DNA of 64,000 bases from Kitasatospora sp. SolWspMP-SS2h (lineage in GTDB: Bacteria; Actinomycetota; Actinomycetes; Streptomycetales; Streptomycetaceae). The notes beneath the pieces are model-generated. The model had not been told where the DNA came from, ran no database searches, and worked only from the letters and a program-made list of their open reading frames with translations. The DNA is taken from positions 62,001-126,000 of the forward strand of contig NZ_QLLT01000001.1 in NCBI RefSeq assembly GCF_003259315.1, written 5' to 3'. Numbering within the stretch: the first letter of the stretch is position 1; each line of letters starts with the position of its first letter. Below, one piece after another: positions 42,196-52,083 of this stretch. The position numbers and the translations under genes are program-made.

Positions 42196-43428
42196 TCACA
42201 GCCGGTCGGCGTCGAGCACCGCCCGGACGAACTCGCCGGGCGCCTCCTGCGGCAGGTTGTGGCCGACGCCGTCGACGGTGCGGTGCAGGTACGGTCCGAC
42301 GAACCGGTCGCGGTAGCTGCGGCCCCGGCCGGGCGCGGTGAACGGGTCGAGGGCGGGGTCGAGCACCACGGCGGGCACGGTGATCACCGGCCGGTCGGCG
42401 AGCCGCCGCTCGTCGGCGTCGTAGCGGCGTTCGCCGCCGGCCAGGCCCAGCCGCCAGCGGTAGTTGTGCGCCACGATCTCCGGGTAGTCGGGGTTGTCGA
42501 AGGCGGTGGCGGTGCGGTCGAAGACCTGCTCCTCGAACTGCCAGCCGGGCGAGACCGTCTGCCACACCAGCCGGCACAGGTCGCGGCGCAGCCGGCGGTC
42601 GAGCAGGGCGCGGCGTCCGCGTTCGGTGGTGAAGTAGTACTGGTACCACCAGGCGTGTTCGGCCTCCGCGCCCAGCGGGTCGGCCTGGGCGTGGACGTCG
42701 GTGATCAGGTAGCCGCCCACCGACACCAGGGCCTTGACCCGGTCGGGCCGCAGCGCGGCGACGATCGCGGCCGTCCGGGCGCCCCAGTCGAATCCGGCCA
42801 GCAGGGCGCTGCTGACCCCGAGCGCGTCCAGCAGGGCGATCAGGTCCCGGGCGACGGCGGCCTGTTGGGCGTTGCGCGGGATCTGTTCGGAGCGGAACCT
42901 GGTCCGGCCGTGGCCCCGCAGGTAGGGCACCAGGACCCGGTAGCCGCGCGCCGCCAGCAGCGGGGCCGCCTCGGCGAAGCTGTGGATGTCGTAGGGCCAG
43001 CCGTGCAGGCAGACCACCACCGGGCCGTCGGGCGGGCCGCACTCCGCGTAGCAGACGTTCAGGTCCCCGGCAACCACCTGCCTGAGCGTCCACGGCACCG
43101 CCAGCCCGTCCGAGAGCACCGCCCCGTACGGCGCCGTGCGCGGCGGCACGACGTACGCGGGCGCCGGGTGCGCCGGTGCCGAGTAGGCCGGCACCATGTA
43201 CGCCGGTGCCGGGTAGCCGTGCGCCCCGTACCCCTGGGTCTCGTACCCGTGCGTCTCGTACGTCGGCACCGCGTAGGCCGGTGCCGGGTAGCCCTGGGCC
43301 TCGTACGCCTGGGGCCCGTACGCCTGGGCTCCGTACTCCTGGGCCGGGTAGGCCCGTCCGCCCGCCGCGGCCGTGAACAGCCCGGCGCCGGCCGCGACCC
43401 CCGCCCGGTGGAAGCTCCGCCTGTCCAT
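42196..43428 (-). CDS. Secreted epoxide-hydrolase-like protein with 14 tyrosine-led pentapeptides
   Basis: The 410-residue protein opens with a Tat-like signal (RRSFHRAGVAAGAGL). Residues 27-96 are fourteen consecutive pentapeptides, each led by Tyr (one by His at 87), such as YGAQA, YPAPA and YETQG. The catalytic part is an alpha/beta hydrolase of the epoxide hydrolase group: CLHGWPYDIHSF oxyanion region, nucleophile Asp214 in GFDWGART, a cap domain, an acid in LDPALDPF and His in GVGHNLPQE. Epoxide hydrolysis or dehalogenation outside the cell is plausible. The Tyr repeat is not part of that fold and is likely a surface linker or interaction tract. Confidence 0.85.
   Translation of the reverse strand: MDRRSFHRAGVAAGAGLFTAAAGGRAYPAQEYGAQAYGPQAYEAQGYPAPAYAVPTYETHGYETQGYGAHGYPAPAYMVPAYSAPAHPAPAYVVPPRTAPYGAVLSDGLAVPWTLRQVVAGDLNVCYAECGPPDGPVVVCLHGWPYDIHSFAEAAPLLAARGYRVLVPYLRGHGRTRFRSEQIPRNAQQAAVARDLIALLDALGVSSALLAGFDWGARTAAIVAALRPDRVKALVSVGGYLITDVHAQADPLGAEAEHAWWYQYYFTTERGRRALLDRRLRRDLCRLVWQTVSPGWQFEEQVFDRTATAFDNPDYPEIVAHNYRWRLGLAGGERRYDADERRLADRPVITVPAVVLDPALDPFTAPGRGRSYRDRFVGPYLHRTVDGVGHNLPQEAPGEFVRAVLDADRL
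43141..43350 (-). repeat. Fourteen 15-bp repeats coding a Tyr-led pentapeptide array
   Basis: The array covers exactly 210 bases in the secreted hydrolase gene. Units differ at several codons but keep the five-codon period and the leading TAC codon (one CAC). Confidence 0.9.
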
Positions 43429-43555
43429 CCGTCAGCCCTCCACCCGTGTCCAGCCGTCCGTCGTTCCGTCAGCAAGGATGCCGGAGAACCGCGTTGACCA
43501 GGACGAAGGCGCGCCGATCGGACATTTCGGTCATTCGCGTGCGCAAACGCCCAAA

Positions 43556-43585
43556 CCGTCCGCGCGGGGTTCCGCGCGGACGGTC
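43556..43585. terminator. Perfect 13-bp hairpin after the HNH nuclease gene
   Basis: Arms 43556-43568 and 43573-43585 are fully complementary around the loop GGTT, 21 bases beyond the stop of the HNH gene on its own strand. Confidence 0.8.
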
Positions 43586-43605
43586 CGGGCCGAACGGCGT
43601 GGCGC

Positions 43606-44247
43606 TCAGCAGCCGTTGAGGACGTTGGTGAGCGCGGTCTTCTCGGCGCTGTCCACGGACAGCTTGTAGTAGTACTTCACCTGCACCCAGGCCCGGACGT
43701 AGGTGCAGCGGTAGCCGGTCACCGAGGGCAGCCACTCGGCCGGGTCCTTGTCGCCCTTGGCCTGGTTGACGCTGTCGGTGACGGCGAGCAGTTGGGGGCG
43801 GGTCAGGTCGTTGGCGAAGGCCTGGCGCTGGGCGGTGGTCCAGGCGGAGGCGCCGGAGTCCCAGGCCTCGGCGAGCGGCACCAGGTGGTCGATGTCCAGG
43901 TCGGAGGCGGCGTGCCAGGTGGCGCCGTCGTACGGGGAGAACCAGGTGCCGGAGGTGGCGGCGCAGTTGGCGTCGGTGACCACGCCGGAGCCGTCGCGCT
44001 TGAGCACGGTCTCGCGGGTGTTGCAGGTGCCGGAGATGGTGATCCAGAGCGGGAACAGGTCACGGTCGTAGCCGGTGCGGTTCTCGGCCTTGACGGTCAG
44101 CTGGGCCAGGTAGCTGCGGGCGGTGGCGGCGGAGACCGGGGTGGGCAGCGCGGCCTCGGCGGTGCCGGTGCCGATGGTGACGGCTCCGGCGGCGAGGACG
44201 GAGGTGGTGGCGAAGGCGGCGAAACGGCGGAGGAAACGATTCGGCAC
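43606..44247 (-). CDS. Secreted HNH (DUF1524-type) nuclease
   Basis: GTG 44247 has AGGAG upstream on the complement. The 213-residue protein has a Sec signal (FAAFATTSVLAAGAVTIG, cut near AEAA) and the secreted HNH pattern: GYDRDLFPLW, GTCNTRETVL, DLDIDHLVPLAEAWDSGA (catalytic His in DIDH), LLAVTDSVNQAKGDKDPAEWLP and CTYVRAWVQVKYYYKL. Such proteins are common in actinomycete secretomes and probably cut extracellular DNA. Confidence 0.9.
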   Translation of the reverse strand: MPNRFLRRFAAFATTSVLAAGAVTIGTGTAEAALPTPVSAATARSYLAQLTVKAENRTGYDRDLFPLWITISGTCNTRETVLKRDGSGVVTDANCAATSGTWFSPYDGATWHAASDLDIDHLVPLAEAWDSGASAWTTAQRQAFANDLTRPQLLAVTDSVNQAKGDKDPAEWLPSVTGYRCTYVRAWVQVKYYYKLSVDSAEKTALTNVLNGC

Positions 44248-44686
44248 GGGGGTACTCCTGGACTCGACGGGGGACGGGGGCAACAGGTGTGGCGCAGCGG
44301 GCAGGGCAAGGCAGGGCGGAGCAGGGCAGGGCGGCGCGCAAGTGGCGCTGCGGGAAGGCGCGTTGGGCCCTGCCCCCGGTTCCGAGCCAGCGTGGCAGCC
44401 GATTGTCTATGCGGGTAGATACCGTGTCGTGAAGATTGCATTGCCACCGTGTGGCGATCACGGCACGCGAGGTGAACGCCCGCCACCGGAACGGCCCCGG
44501 CAGCACTGCCTGATGCTCGATCAACTATTTTGTTAATCAGGAGAGTTGCGGCTCGCCATGCGACCGGTGGAGCACCCCCGGAGCGCCGACCGCTCCCCTT
44601 GACCGGCCCCGGCCGTTGATCTACCTTCGTGCCTCGCCACGAGTTCCGGTGCCACGCCCGGACCGACCACGACCGGGAGGACGAGG
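44248..44686. other. Promoter-bearing gap before the ABC operon
   Basis: A run of GCAGGGC units (about 44301-44337) follows the HNH start. Two AT-rich stretches (44400-44450, 44519-44541) are unusual here; the second is bounded by CCTGAT (44509-44514) and ATCAGG (44536-44541) and may be an operator or promoter for the downstream operon. No gene is seen. Confidence 0.5.
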
Positions 44687-44755
44687 GTGCCCACGGCTCT
44701 GTACAGCCGCCGCCACATCGACCTGCTCATGGTCTCCAGTTCGCTCTGTCGCTGA
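44687..44755 (+). CDS. Leader peptide (22 aa) of the oligopeptide ABC operon
   Basis: GTG 44687 stands six bases after a strong GGGAGG site (44675-44680) and opens a 22-codon frame whose end reads RRHIDLLMVSSSLCR and then TGA. The arrangement RR(H)-x-DL-x-x-x-SS-x-x-C-R/P is that of the short putative leader peptides annotated before many actinomycete transport and sulfur genes (from memory). The Cys codon next to the end suggests ribosome stalling when cysteine is scarce. The 172 bases to the lipoprotein start are very GC-rich with several CGGC/GCCG stems that could form an attenuator. Confidence 0.75.
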   Translation: MPTALYSRRHIDLLMVSSSLCR

Positions 44756-44927
44756 GCACGACAGCCGCCCCCCGCCCACCGGCGGCCCGGCGGCGCCCGT
44801 CCCGCCGCTCACCAGGCCCCGCGCCCGCCCCGCGTCCAGCGTGCCCGCCGCGTCCCGCGCCCGCGCCGCTGCCGCGCCGCCGGCGACCGCCGCCGCACCC
44901 GCGCACCCGCGAACCCGGAGACCGTCC

Positions 44928-46610
44928 ATGCACAAGTCCCCTGCCCGACACGGCCGTTCGACCGTCGCCATACCCACCCCGGCGCCCCGCCGACGCGCCA
45001 CCACCGCGCTCGCGCTGAGCGCCGCCGTCCTGGTCTCCGCCACCGCCTGCACCAGCGCCAAGGCCGGCGGCTCCGCCTCCGGCGGCGGCGCGGCCTCCGT
45101 GCTGACCATCGGCACCACCGACCAGATCGTCAGCCTCGACCCGGCGGGCTCCTGGGACGCCGGCTCCGGCACCATCGCGGACGAGGTCTACTCCCCGCTG
45201 CTCAGCGCCAGGAACGGCACCTCGGACGTCTCGCCGAACCTGGCCACCGACGTCAAGCTGACCGCGCCCACCCAGTACACGGCCACCCTCAAGCCCGGCC
45301 TGAAGTTCGCCAACGGCCACGATCTGACCTCGTCCGACGTCAAGTTCAGCTTCGACCGGCAGCTGCGGATCGCCGACAAGAACGGCCCGTCCTCGCTCCT
45401 CTACAACCTCGCCTCGGTCGCCGCCCCGGACCCGGCCACGGTCGTGTTCACCCTCAAGTCGGCCGACGACAGCCTCTTCCCGCAGGTGCTCTCCACCGGC
45501 GCCGGCTTCGTCCTGGACGAGGAGGTCTTCCCCGCCGACAAGGTCCTCGACGACGACGCCGTGGTCAAGGGCAGGCCCTGGGACGGCCCCTACGGCATCA
45601 CCAGCTACGCCAAGAACTCGCTCGTCGCCTTCGAGGCCAACTCCGCCTACCGGGGCCAGCTGGGCACGCCGAAGACCGCGCAGGTCCGGCTCAAGTACTA
45701 CACCGACCCGAACAACCTGAAGCTGGACGTCCAGCAGGGCGGCATCGACGCCGTCTACCGCACCCTGCCCACCGCCGACCTCCAGGACCTCTCCGGCAAG
45801 AAGGACGTCACCGTCCACACCGGCTCCGGCAACGGCATCCGCTACCTGGTCTTCGACTTCAAGACCCAGCCCTACGGCAGCGCGACCGGCCAGGCCGACC
45901 CGGCCAAGGCGCTCGCCGTCCGGCAGGCCGTCGCCCACTCCGTCGACCGGGCCCAACTCGCCTCACAGGTCTACAAGAACACCTTCGAGCCGCTCTACAC
46001 CTCGGTGCCGGACGGCATCACCGGCGCCACCCCGTCCTTCAAGAAGCTCTACGGCGACAAGAACGGCGGACCCGCCAAGGACGCCGCCGCCGCCGTGCTC
46101 GCCGCCGCCGGCGTCAGCACCCCGGTCGACCTCCACCTCCAGTACAACACCGACCACTACGGCTCCTCCTCGGCCGACGAGTACGCCCTGGTCAAGACCC
46201 AGCTGGAGGCCACCGGCCTGTTCAAGGTCGACCTCCAGTCCACCGCGTGGTCCCAGTACGGCAAGGACCGGGTCGCCGACCTCTACCCGCTCTACCAGCT
46301 CGGCTGGTACGCCGACTACCTGGACGCCGACAACTACGTCGGCTCGTTCTTCTCCCACGACAGCTGGGTCAACAGCGGCTACGACGACCCGGCCGTGCAG
46401 GCCCTGATCAAGCAGGAGGAGACCGAGACCGACCCGGCCGCCCGCACCCGGCAGATCGAGCAGGTGCAGGACGCCACCGCCGCGCAGGTGCCGCTGCTGC
46501 CGCTGCTCCAGGGGTCCACCGCGATCGTCACCCGGGCCGGCGTGCAGGGCGTGCCCGAGCGGCTGAACAGCGCCTACCGGTTCCGCTGGGCCGAGCTCAG
46601 CAAGAGCTGA
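44928..46610 (+). CDS. Oligopeptide ABC transporter substrate-binding lipoprotein
   Basis: The 560-residue protein has a lipoprotein signal ending SATACTSA (lipidated Cys about 43) and the SBP_bac_5 fold: LTIGTTDQIVSLDPAGSWDAG, YTATLKPGLKFANGHDLTSSDVKFSFDRQ, a bound-peptide region near GIRYLVFDF and LYPLYQLGWYADYLDADNY. It captures peptides outside the membrane for the permeases encoded next. ATG 44928 has a CGGAG site. The coding start is preceded by the leader peptide at 44687. Confidence 0.92.
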   Translation: MHKSPARHGRSTVAIPTPAPRRRATTALALSAAVLVSATACTSAKAGGSASGGGAASVLTIGTTDQIVSLDPAGSWDAGSGTIADEVYSPLLSARNGTSDVSPNLATDVKLTAPTQYTATLKPGLKFANGHDLTSSDVKFSFDRQLRIADKNGPSSLLYNLASVAAPDPATVVFTLKSADDSLFPQVLSTGAGFVLDEEVFPADKVLDDDAVVKGRPWDGPYGITSYAKNSLVAFEANSAYRGQLGTPKTAQVRLKYYTDPNNLKLDVQQGGIDAVYRTLPTADLQDLSGKKDVTVHTGSGNGIRYLVFDFKTQPYGSATGQADPAKALAVRQAVAHSVDRAQLASQVYKNTFEPLYTSVPDGITGATPSFKKLYGDKNGGPAKDAAAAVLAAAGVSTPVDLHLQYNTDHYGSSSADEYALVKTQLEATGLFKVDLQSTAWSQYGKDRVADLYPLYQLGWYADYLDADNYVGSFFSHDSWVNSGYDDPAVQALIKQEETETDPAARTRQIEQVQDATAAQVPLLPLLQGSTAIVTRAGVQGVPERLNSAYRFRWAELSKS

Positions 46611-46653
46611 CCCCCGCCGACCGGCGCACCCCGAGCACCCGAGAGATCCCGCC

Positions 46654-47745
46654 ATGACGCTCGCCCCACCCCTGGGCGGACGCGGACGCCAGGAGCACGG
46701 CCGACCCCTGTCGGCTGTGCTCCGCTCGCCGCTGGCCCGCTACCTGGCCGTCCGCCTCCTGCTCGTCGTCCCGACCGTCTTCCTGCTGCTCACCACGGTC
46801 TTCTTCCTGATGCGGGCCACCGGCGACCCGGTCACCACCGCCTTCGCCGACCGGCTCACCCCAGCCCAGCTCCAGCAGAAACTGCACGCGGCCGGCTACG
46901 ACCGGCCGCTGCTCACCCAGTACCTGGACTACCTGCGGCAGACCGCTACCGGCGACTTCGGCCGCACCGCCACCGACAACCAGGCCGTCTCCGCGGTGCT
47001 GCGCACCTACGGCGCGGCCACCCTCGAACTCGCCTGCTGGGCCCTGCTGGTGGCCGTCGCCGTGGGCGTCCCGCTGGGCGCGGTCGCGGCCCGCCACCGC
47101 GACCGCGCCCCGGACGCCGTGCTGCGCCTGGCCGCCGTCCTCGGCTACGCCACGCCGGTCTTCTTCGTCGGGCTGCTGCTCAAACTGGTCTTCGCGGTCG
47201 GGCTCGGCTGGCTGCCGGTCTCCGGCCGCGCCTCGATCCAGGTCGAACTGGAGTTGCAGAACCTGTCCAGCACCACCGGCCTCTACCTGGTCGACGCGGT
47301 GCGCAGCGGCGACGGCGCGGCGGTGGCCGACGTGCTGCGGCACGGCGTGCTGCCCGGGCTGGCCCTCGGCCTGCTGCTGGCCGGCGTGCTGCTGCGGCTG
47401 GTGCGCACCCACCTGATCGCCACCCTGGACACCGAGTACGTGGCGGCGGCGCGCTCGCGCGGCGTCGGCGGCCTGCGCCTGGTCACCCGGCACGCCGCCC
47501 GGCCCGCGCTGATCCCGGTGGTGACGGTGCTCGGCCTCCAGGTGGCCGGGCTGCTCGGCGGGGCGGTGCTCACCGAGACCACCTTCGAGTGGAAGGGCCT
47601 GGGCTATCAGCTGGCCCACTACCTGACCGTGCGCGACTTCGTCGCCGTCCAGGGCATCGTCGCGCTGTTCGCGGTGGTGGTCGCGGTGGTCAACTTCCTG
47701 GTGGACGCGCTGGCCGCGCTGATCGACCCCCGGGTGAGGTACTGA
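46654..47745 (+). CDS. Oligopeptide ABC permease (DppB/OppB type)
   Basis: The 363-residue membrane protein has LARYLAVRLLLVVPTVFLLLTTVFFLMR at its start, a periplasmic region with LLTQYLDYLRQTATGDFG, and the inner-membrane EAA loop AARSRGVGGLRLVTRHAARPALIPVV. It forms half of the channel. Its stop overlaps the next start by one base. Confidence 0.92.
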   Translation: MTLAPPLGGRGRQEHGRPLSAVLRSPLARYLAVRLLLVVPTVFLLLTTVFFLMRATGDPVTTAFADRLTPAQLQQKLHAAGYDRPLLTQYLDYLRQTATGDFGRTATDNQAVSAVLRTYGAATLELACWALLVAVAVGVPLGAVAARHRDRAPDAVLRLAAVLGYATPVFFVGLLLKLVFAVGLGWLPVSGRASIQVELELQNLSSTTGLYLVDAVRSGDGAAVADVLRHGVLPGLALGLLLAGVLLRLVRTHLIATLDTEYVAAARSRGVGGLRLVTRHAARPALIPVVTVLGLQVAGLLGGAVLTETTFEWKGLGYQLAHYLTVRDFVAVQGIVALFAVVVAVVNFLVDALAALIDPRVRY

Positions 47746-48941
47746 TGTCCGAGCCGTCCCGCACGTCCCCGCCGTCCCGTCCGCCCGAGCCGTCCCGTTC
47801 CTCCGAGCCGTCCCGTCCGCCCGGTGCGGGCCGTGCGTCCGGTGCGGACCGCCCGTCCGGTGCGGACCGTCCGTCCTGGCCGTCCCGGCGGCTGGTGTCC
47901 CGGCTGGTGCCGCAGCGGGTGCGCGGCAGCGTCGGCCTCCAGCGCGGCATGCTGCTGGCGGGGGCCGGGCTCACCGCGCTGTTCCTCCTCACCGCCCTCC
48001 TCGCGCCCTGGCTCGCGCCCTGGGGCCACGCCCAACTCCAGGACGGCGGGGAGCTGTTCGGCTCGCAGCAGCCGCCCGGCCACGGCCACCCGCTGGGCAC
48101 CACCGTCGGCGGCTACGACGTGCTCGCGCGCACCCTGTGGGGCACCCGGACCGCCGTGGCCGTCATCGCGCTCTCGCTGGTGCTGTCGGCGCTGCCCGGC
48201 ACCCTGCTCGGCCTGGTCTCCGGGTACCTGGGCGGCTGGCCGGACCGGCTGCTGGTGGGAGTCGCCGACGCGCTGTACGCCTTTCCCTCGCTGCTGCTGG
48301 CCATCGTGCTGTCCATCGTGATCAGCGGCGGGCGCTCCAGCCTGGTCGGCGGCCTGACGGCGGCGGCCTGCTCGGTGGCGCTGGTCTTCGTGCCGCAGTA
48401 CTTCCGGGTGGTGCGCGCCGAGGTGCTGCGGGTCAAGGCCGAGCCCTTCGTGGAGGCCGCCCGGGTGATTGGCACCGGCCGCCTGCGGATCATGTTCCGG
48501 CACGTGCTGCGCAACTCGGTGCGCACCCTGCCGCTGCTGCTCACGCTGAACGCCGCCGAGTCCGTCCTCACCCTGGCCGGCCTCGGCTTCCTCGGCTTCG
48601 GCATCGAGCCCAACTCCGCCGCCGAGTGGGGCTACGACCTGAACCGCTCCGTCCCCGACGTCACCTCGGGCATCTGGTGGACGGCACTCGCCCCGGGCAC
48701 CGCCACGGTCCTCGCCGTCCTCGGCGTGACCCTGCTGGGCGAGAGCCTCAACGACCTCGCCGATCCGCGCCTGCGCCGCCGCCGGGCGCCGCGCACCGCC
48801 CCCGCCGGGACCGCCGCGCCGGTCGCCGCCGCCCCGGCGGTCGTCGACGCGGTCGTCGACGTGCCCACCGCCCCGCCCGCGGTCGCGCCCGCCCCGCCCG
48901 CCGTCCCGCTCGCCGACACCCCGGAGCAGAGCCGTGCCTGA
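47745..48941 (+). CDS. Oligopeptide ABC permease (DppC/OppC type)
   Basis: The 398-residue membrane protein starts at ATG 47745 (TGATG overlap). Residues 1-50 are a Pro/Ser/Arg/Gly low-complexity tract with repeated PSRPP and GADRPS units; then GMLLAGAGLTALFLLTALLAPWLAPW, HPLGTTVGGYDVLARTLWGTRTAV and the EAA loop EAARVIGTGRLRIMFRHVLRNSV. The C-terminal tail is Pro/Ala-rich. It overlaps the ATPase gene by eight bases. Confidence 0.92.
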   Translation: MSEPSRTSPPSRPPEPSRSSEPSRPPGAGRASGADRPSGADRPSWPSRRLVSRLVPQRVRGSVGLQRGMLLAGAGLTALFLLTALLAPWLAPWGHAQLQDGGELFGSQQPPGHGHPLGTTVGGYDVLARTLWGTRTAVAVIALSLVLSALPGTLLGLVSGYLGGWPDRLLVGVADALYAFPSLLLAIVLSIVISGGRSSLVGGLTAAACSVALVFVPQYFRVVRAEVLRVKAEPFVEAARVIGTGRLRIMFRHVLRNSVRTLPLLLTLNAAESVLTLAGLGFLGFGIEPNSAAEWGYDLNRSVPDVTSGIWWTALAPGTATVLAVLGVTLLGESLNDLADPRLRRRRAPRTAPAGTAAPVAAAPAVVDAVVDVPTAPPAVAPAPPAVPLADTPEQSRA

Positions 48942-50649
48942 GCCCGAGACGCCGCCCACGGAGCTGCTCCGGATCGAGGACCTGCACGTGTCGTTCGCCA
49001 CCGACAGCGGGCCGGCCCTCGCCGTCCGGGGCGTGGACCTGTCGGTGGCGGCCGGGGAGGCGGTGGCGCTGGTCGGCGAGAGCGGCAGCGGGAAGACCGT
49101 CACCGCCCGCAGCGTGCTCGGGCTGCTGCCCGAGTCGGCCGCCGCCCGGGGACGGGTGCTGCTCGACCACGGGGACGCCGGGCCGGTGGACGTGCTGACC
49201 GCGGACCGCCGCACGCTGCGGGCGCTGCGCGGGACGGCGGCGGCCATGGTCTTCCAGGAGCCCGCCACCGCGCTGAACCCGGTGCACCCGATCGGCTGGC
49301 AGCTCACCGAGGGCCTGCGCGCGCACGGCCGGGGCACCCGCGCCGAGCGGCGCGCCCGCGCGGTCGAACTGCTGGGGCAGGTCGGCATCCCCGAGCCCGA
49401 GCGGCGGGCCGGCCACTACCCGCACCAGCTGTCGGGCGGTCAGCAGCAGCGCGCCGTCATCGCGATGGCCCTCGCCCTGGGGGCCCGGCTGCTGGTCGCG
49501 GACGAGCCCACCACCGCGCTGGACGTGACCGTGCAGGCCGAGATCCTCGACCTGCTGCGCCGCTGCCGGGACGAGTTGGGCACGGCGCTGCTGCTGATCA
49601 CCCACAACATGGGGGTGGTGGCCGACCTGGCCGACCGCGTCGCGGTGATGCGCGAGGGCCGGATCGTGGAGCAGGCCCCCGTCCGCGAGCTGTTCGCCGC
49701 GCCGCAGCACCCGTACACCGTCCAGCTCCTCTCGGCGGTACCGGACTTCGGGAAGGCGGCGCCCCGACCGGCCCGGCCCGCCGACGGGGGCGTCCCACCG
49801 GTGGTCGCGGCCCGCGGCCTGACCGTCGAGTACCAGGGGCGGCCGGGCCGCCGGGCGTTCCGGGCCGTGGACGGGGTGGACCTGGAGATCGGCGCGGGCG
49901 AGGTGCTGGGGCTGGTCGGCGAGAGCGGCAGCGGCAAGACCATCATCGGGCGCGCCCTCGCCGGGCTCACCGCCGTCAGCGGCGGCACCCTCAGCGTCCT
50001 CGGCGAGACGCTCCGCACCGGCCCGCGCCGCCGCGCCGGCGGCACCGCGGCCGGTCGCGGCGGCCGGCTCGGCTACGTCTTCCAGGACCCGGCCACCAGT
50101 TTCAACCCGCACCTGACCATCGGCGCCTGCGTGGCCGAACCGCTGCGGGTGCACCGGCCCGAGCTGGACGGGGCCGCCGTCGCCGCGCGCGTCCGGGAGC
50201 TGCTGGAGCAGGTCCGGCTGCCGGCCGGGACGGCCGAACGGCACCCGCACGAACTCAGCGGCGGCCAGCGCCAACGCGCCTCGCTGGCACGGGCGCTGGC
50301 CCTCGACCCGGCGCTGGTGATCGCCGACGAGCCGACCTCCGCGCTGGACGTCTCGGTGCAGGCGCAGGTGCTGGAGCTGTTCACCCGGCTCCAGCGCGAG
50401 CTGGGCTTCGCCGCCCTGTTCGTCAGCCACGACCTGGCCGTGGTGGAGCGGGTGGCCGACCGGGTCGCCGTGCTGCACCGCGGCCGGGTGGTCGAGTCCG
50501 GGCCCACCGCCCGGGTGCTCGGCGACCCGCAGCACCCGTACACCCGGCGGCTGATCGCCTCGCTGCCGGTGCCCGACCCGGACCGCCAGGCCCGGCGGCG
50601 CGCCGCCCGCCCCCTCCCCCTCCCGCGAACAGGAGCCACCGCCCCATGA
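48934..50649 (+). CDS. Double ABC ATPase (DppD-DppF fusion)
   Basis: The 571-residue protein holds two ATPase domains in one chain. Domain 1 has Walker [10 protein letters not shown], signature LSGGQQQR and Walker [13 protein letters not shown]; domain 2 has [17 protein letters not shown] and [12 protein letters not shown]. Each ends with the oligopeptide-transporter tail HPYT. It powers the permease pair. GTG 48934 lies inside the upstream gene end, so expression is coupled. Confidence 0.93.
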   Translation: MPEPETPPTELLRIEDLHVSFATDSGPALAVRGVDLSVAAGEAVALVGESGSGKTVTARSVLGLLPESAAARGRVLLDHGDAGPVDVLTADRRTLRALRGTAAAMVFQEPATALNPVHPIGWQLTEGLRAHGRGTRAERRARAVELLGQVGIPEPERRAGHYPHQLSGGQQQRAVIAMALALGARLLVADEPTTALDVTVQAEILDLLRRCRDELGTALLLITHNMGVVADLADRVAVMREGRIVEQAPVRELFAAPQHPYTVQLLSAVPDFGKAAPRPARPADGGVPPVVAARGLTVEYQGRPGRRAFRAVDGVDLEIGAGEVLGLVGESGSGKTIIGRALAGLTAVSGGTLSVLGETLRTGPRRRAGGTAAGRGGRLGYVFQDPATSFNPHLTIGACVAEPLRVHRPELDGAAVAARVRELLEQVRLPAGTAERHPHELSGGQRQRASLARALALDPALVIADEPTSALDVSVQAQVLELFTRLQRELGFAALFVSHDLAVVERVADRVAVLHRGRVVESGPTARVLGDPQHPYTRRLIASLPVPDPDRQARRRAARPLPLPRTGATAP

Positions 50650-52007
50650 CGGACCGCACCGCACCGGGCCCTGCCGATCCGAGCTCCGCCGATCCGAGCC
50701 CCGCCGACCCGGCCCACCTTGAAAGTTCCACCGGTTCCGACGGCTCCGCCGATTCCGCCGGTTCGGCCGGTTCCCCGCCGGCCGGTTCCCCGCAGGCCGT
50801 CGTCCGGGAGGTCCTGCGCCGCAGCCCGGTGTTCGACGGCCACAACGACCTGCCGGTCGCCCTGCGGGCCCGCAGCGGCGGCTCGGTGGCCGAGCTGGAC
50901 CGGCACCGGCCCGAACTCCACACCGACCTGGCCCGGTTGCGCGCGGGCGGGGTCGGCGCGCAGTTCTGGTCGGTCTACGTCCCCTCCGACCTGCCCGAAC
51001 CGGTGGCCGCCGTCGCCACCCTGGAGCAGATCGACCTGACCCACCGGCTGATCGCCCACTACCCGGGGCAGTTTCGCCTGGCCGTGACGGCCGGCCAGGT
51101 CGAGGCGGCGATCGCCGACGGCCGGATCGCCTCGCTGCTCGGCATCGAGGGCGGCCACTCGCTGGCCTCCTCGCTCGGCGTGCTGCGTGCCTACGCCCGG
51201 CTGGGCGTCCGCTACCTGACGCTCACCCACAACCACCACACGACGTGGGCCGACTCCGCCACCGACCCCGGCTCCCCCGGTGTCGGCGGCCTCTCGGCGG
51301 CGGGGCTGGCCGTGGTCGCCGAGCTGAACCGGATCGGCGTGCTGGTCGACCTCTCGCACACCGCCGAGTCCACCCAGCGGGCCGCCCTGGCCGCCTCCAC
51401 CGCCCCGGTGATCTTCAGCCACTCCTCCTGCCGCGCCGTGAACGACCATCCGCGCAACGTCTCCGACGAGGTCCTGGCGCTGCTCCCGGCCAACGGCGGG
51501 GTGGTCCAGCTGACCTTCGTGCCCGACTTCATCTCGCCCGAAGTCTCCTCCTGGCGGGCCGAGTTGGCTGCCGAACGGGAGCGCCTCGACCTGCCCCCGG
51601 CGTCCTGGAGCTGGCCCCGCCACCCGGCCCCGGGCGAGAGCCCGGCCGCCGTGGCCGGGGAGGTCGCCGCCGCCTTCGCCGCCGGTCCGGGCGGTCCCCC
51701 GCCGCCCGAGCTCAAGCGCTGGCTGGACGCCCACCCGCGCCCCGAGGCCACCGCCGCCCAGGTCGCCGACCACGTCGAGCGCGCCCGGGAGGTCGCGGGC
51801 CCGGACCACATCGGCCTCGGCGGCGACTACGACGGCGTCGACCGGCAGCCGGTCGACCTGCCCGACGTGTCCGGCTACCCCCGCCTCCTGAACGAACTGG
51901 CCGAACGCGGTTGGTCCGCAACGGAGTTGGAGGCACTGACCGGCCGCAACGTGCTGCGGGTGCTGCGCGAGGCCGAACGCCGGGCCGAGGAACCGCTCTG
52001 GCCCTGA
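50646..52007 (+). CDS. Membrane dipeptidase (renal dipeptidase family)
   Basis: The 453-residue protein overlaps the ATPase stop (ATGA). Its first 45 residues are a Ser/Asp/Ala/Pro spacer; the M19 dipeptidase domain has VFDGHNDLP (metal His/Asp), [43 protein letters not shown] and [10 protein letters not shown]. It cleaves dipeptides, including Cys-Gly in known members, and appears cytosolic because no signal peptide is seen. As the last gene of the transporter operon it should process the imported peptides. Confidence 0.92.
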   Translation: MTDRTAPGPADPSSADPSPADPAHLESSTGSDGSADSAGSAGSPPAGSPQAVVREVLRRSPVFDGHNDLPVALRARSGGSVAELDRHRPELHTDLARLRAGGVGAQFWSVYVPSDLPEPVAAVATLEQIDLTHRLIAHYPGQFRLAVTAGQVEAAIADGRIASLLGIEGGHSLASSLGVLRAYARLGVRYLTLTHNHHTTWADSATDPGSPGVGGLSAAGLAVVAELNRIGVLVDLSHTAESTQRAALAASTAPVIFSHSSCRAVNDHPRNVSDEVLALLPANGGVVQLTFVPDFISPEVSSWRAELAAERERLDLPPASWSWPRHPAPGESPAAVAGEVAAAFAAGPGGPPPPELKRWLDAHPRPEATAAQVADHVERAREVAGPDHIGLGGDYDGVDRQPVDLPDVSGYPRLLNELAERGWSATELEALTGRNVLRVLREAERRAEEPLWP

Positions 52008-52083
52008 AGGTCGTTCCGCACCGCCGAGCCCGGGGGCTCCGGTTCGCGCGGGACCGGTTCAACTCTTGTACGCGGCAACACTC

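Noticed and set aside
43141..43350. Regular 15-bp repeats as a possible CRISPR-like or minisatellite array
   Set aside because: There are no spacers, and the units are codons of a continuous protein frame.
44533..44730. 65-residue frame on the complement overlapping the leader peptide
   Set aside because: The sense strand has a strong ribosome site and a recognisable leader peptide; the antisense product has no features of its own.
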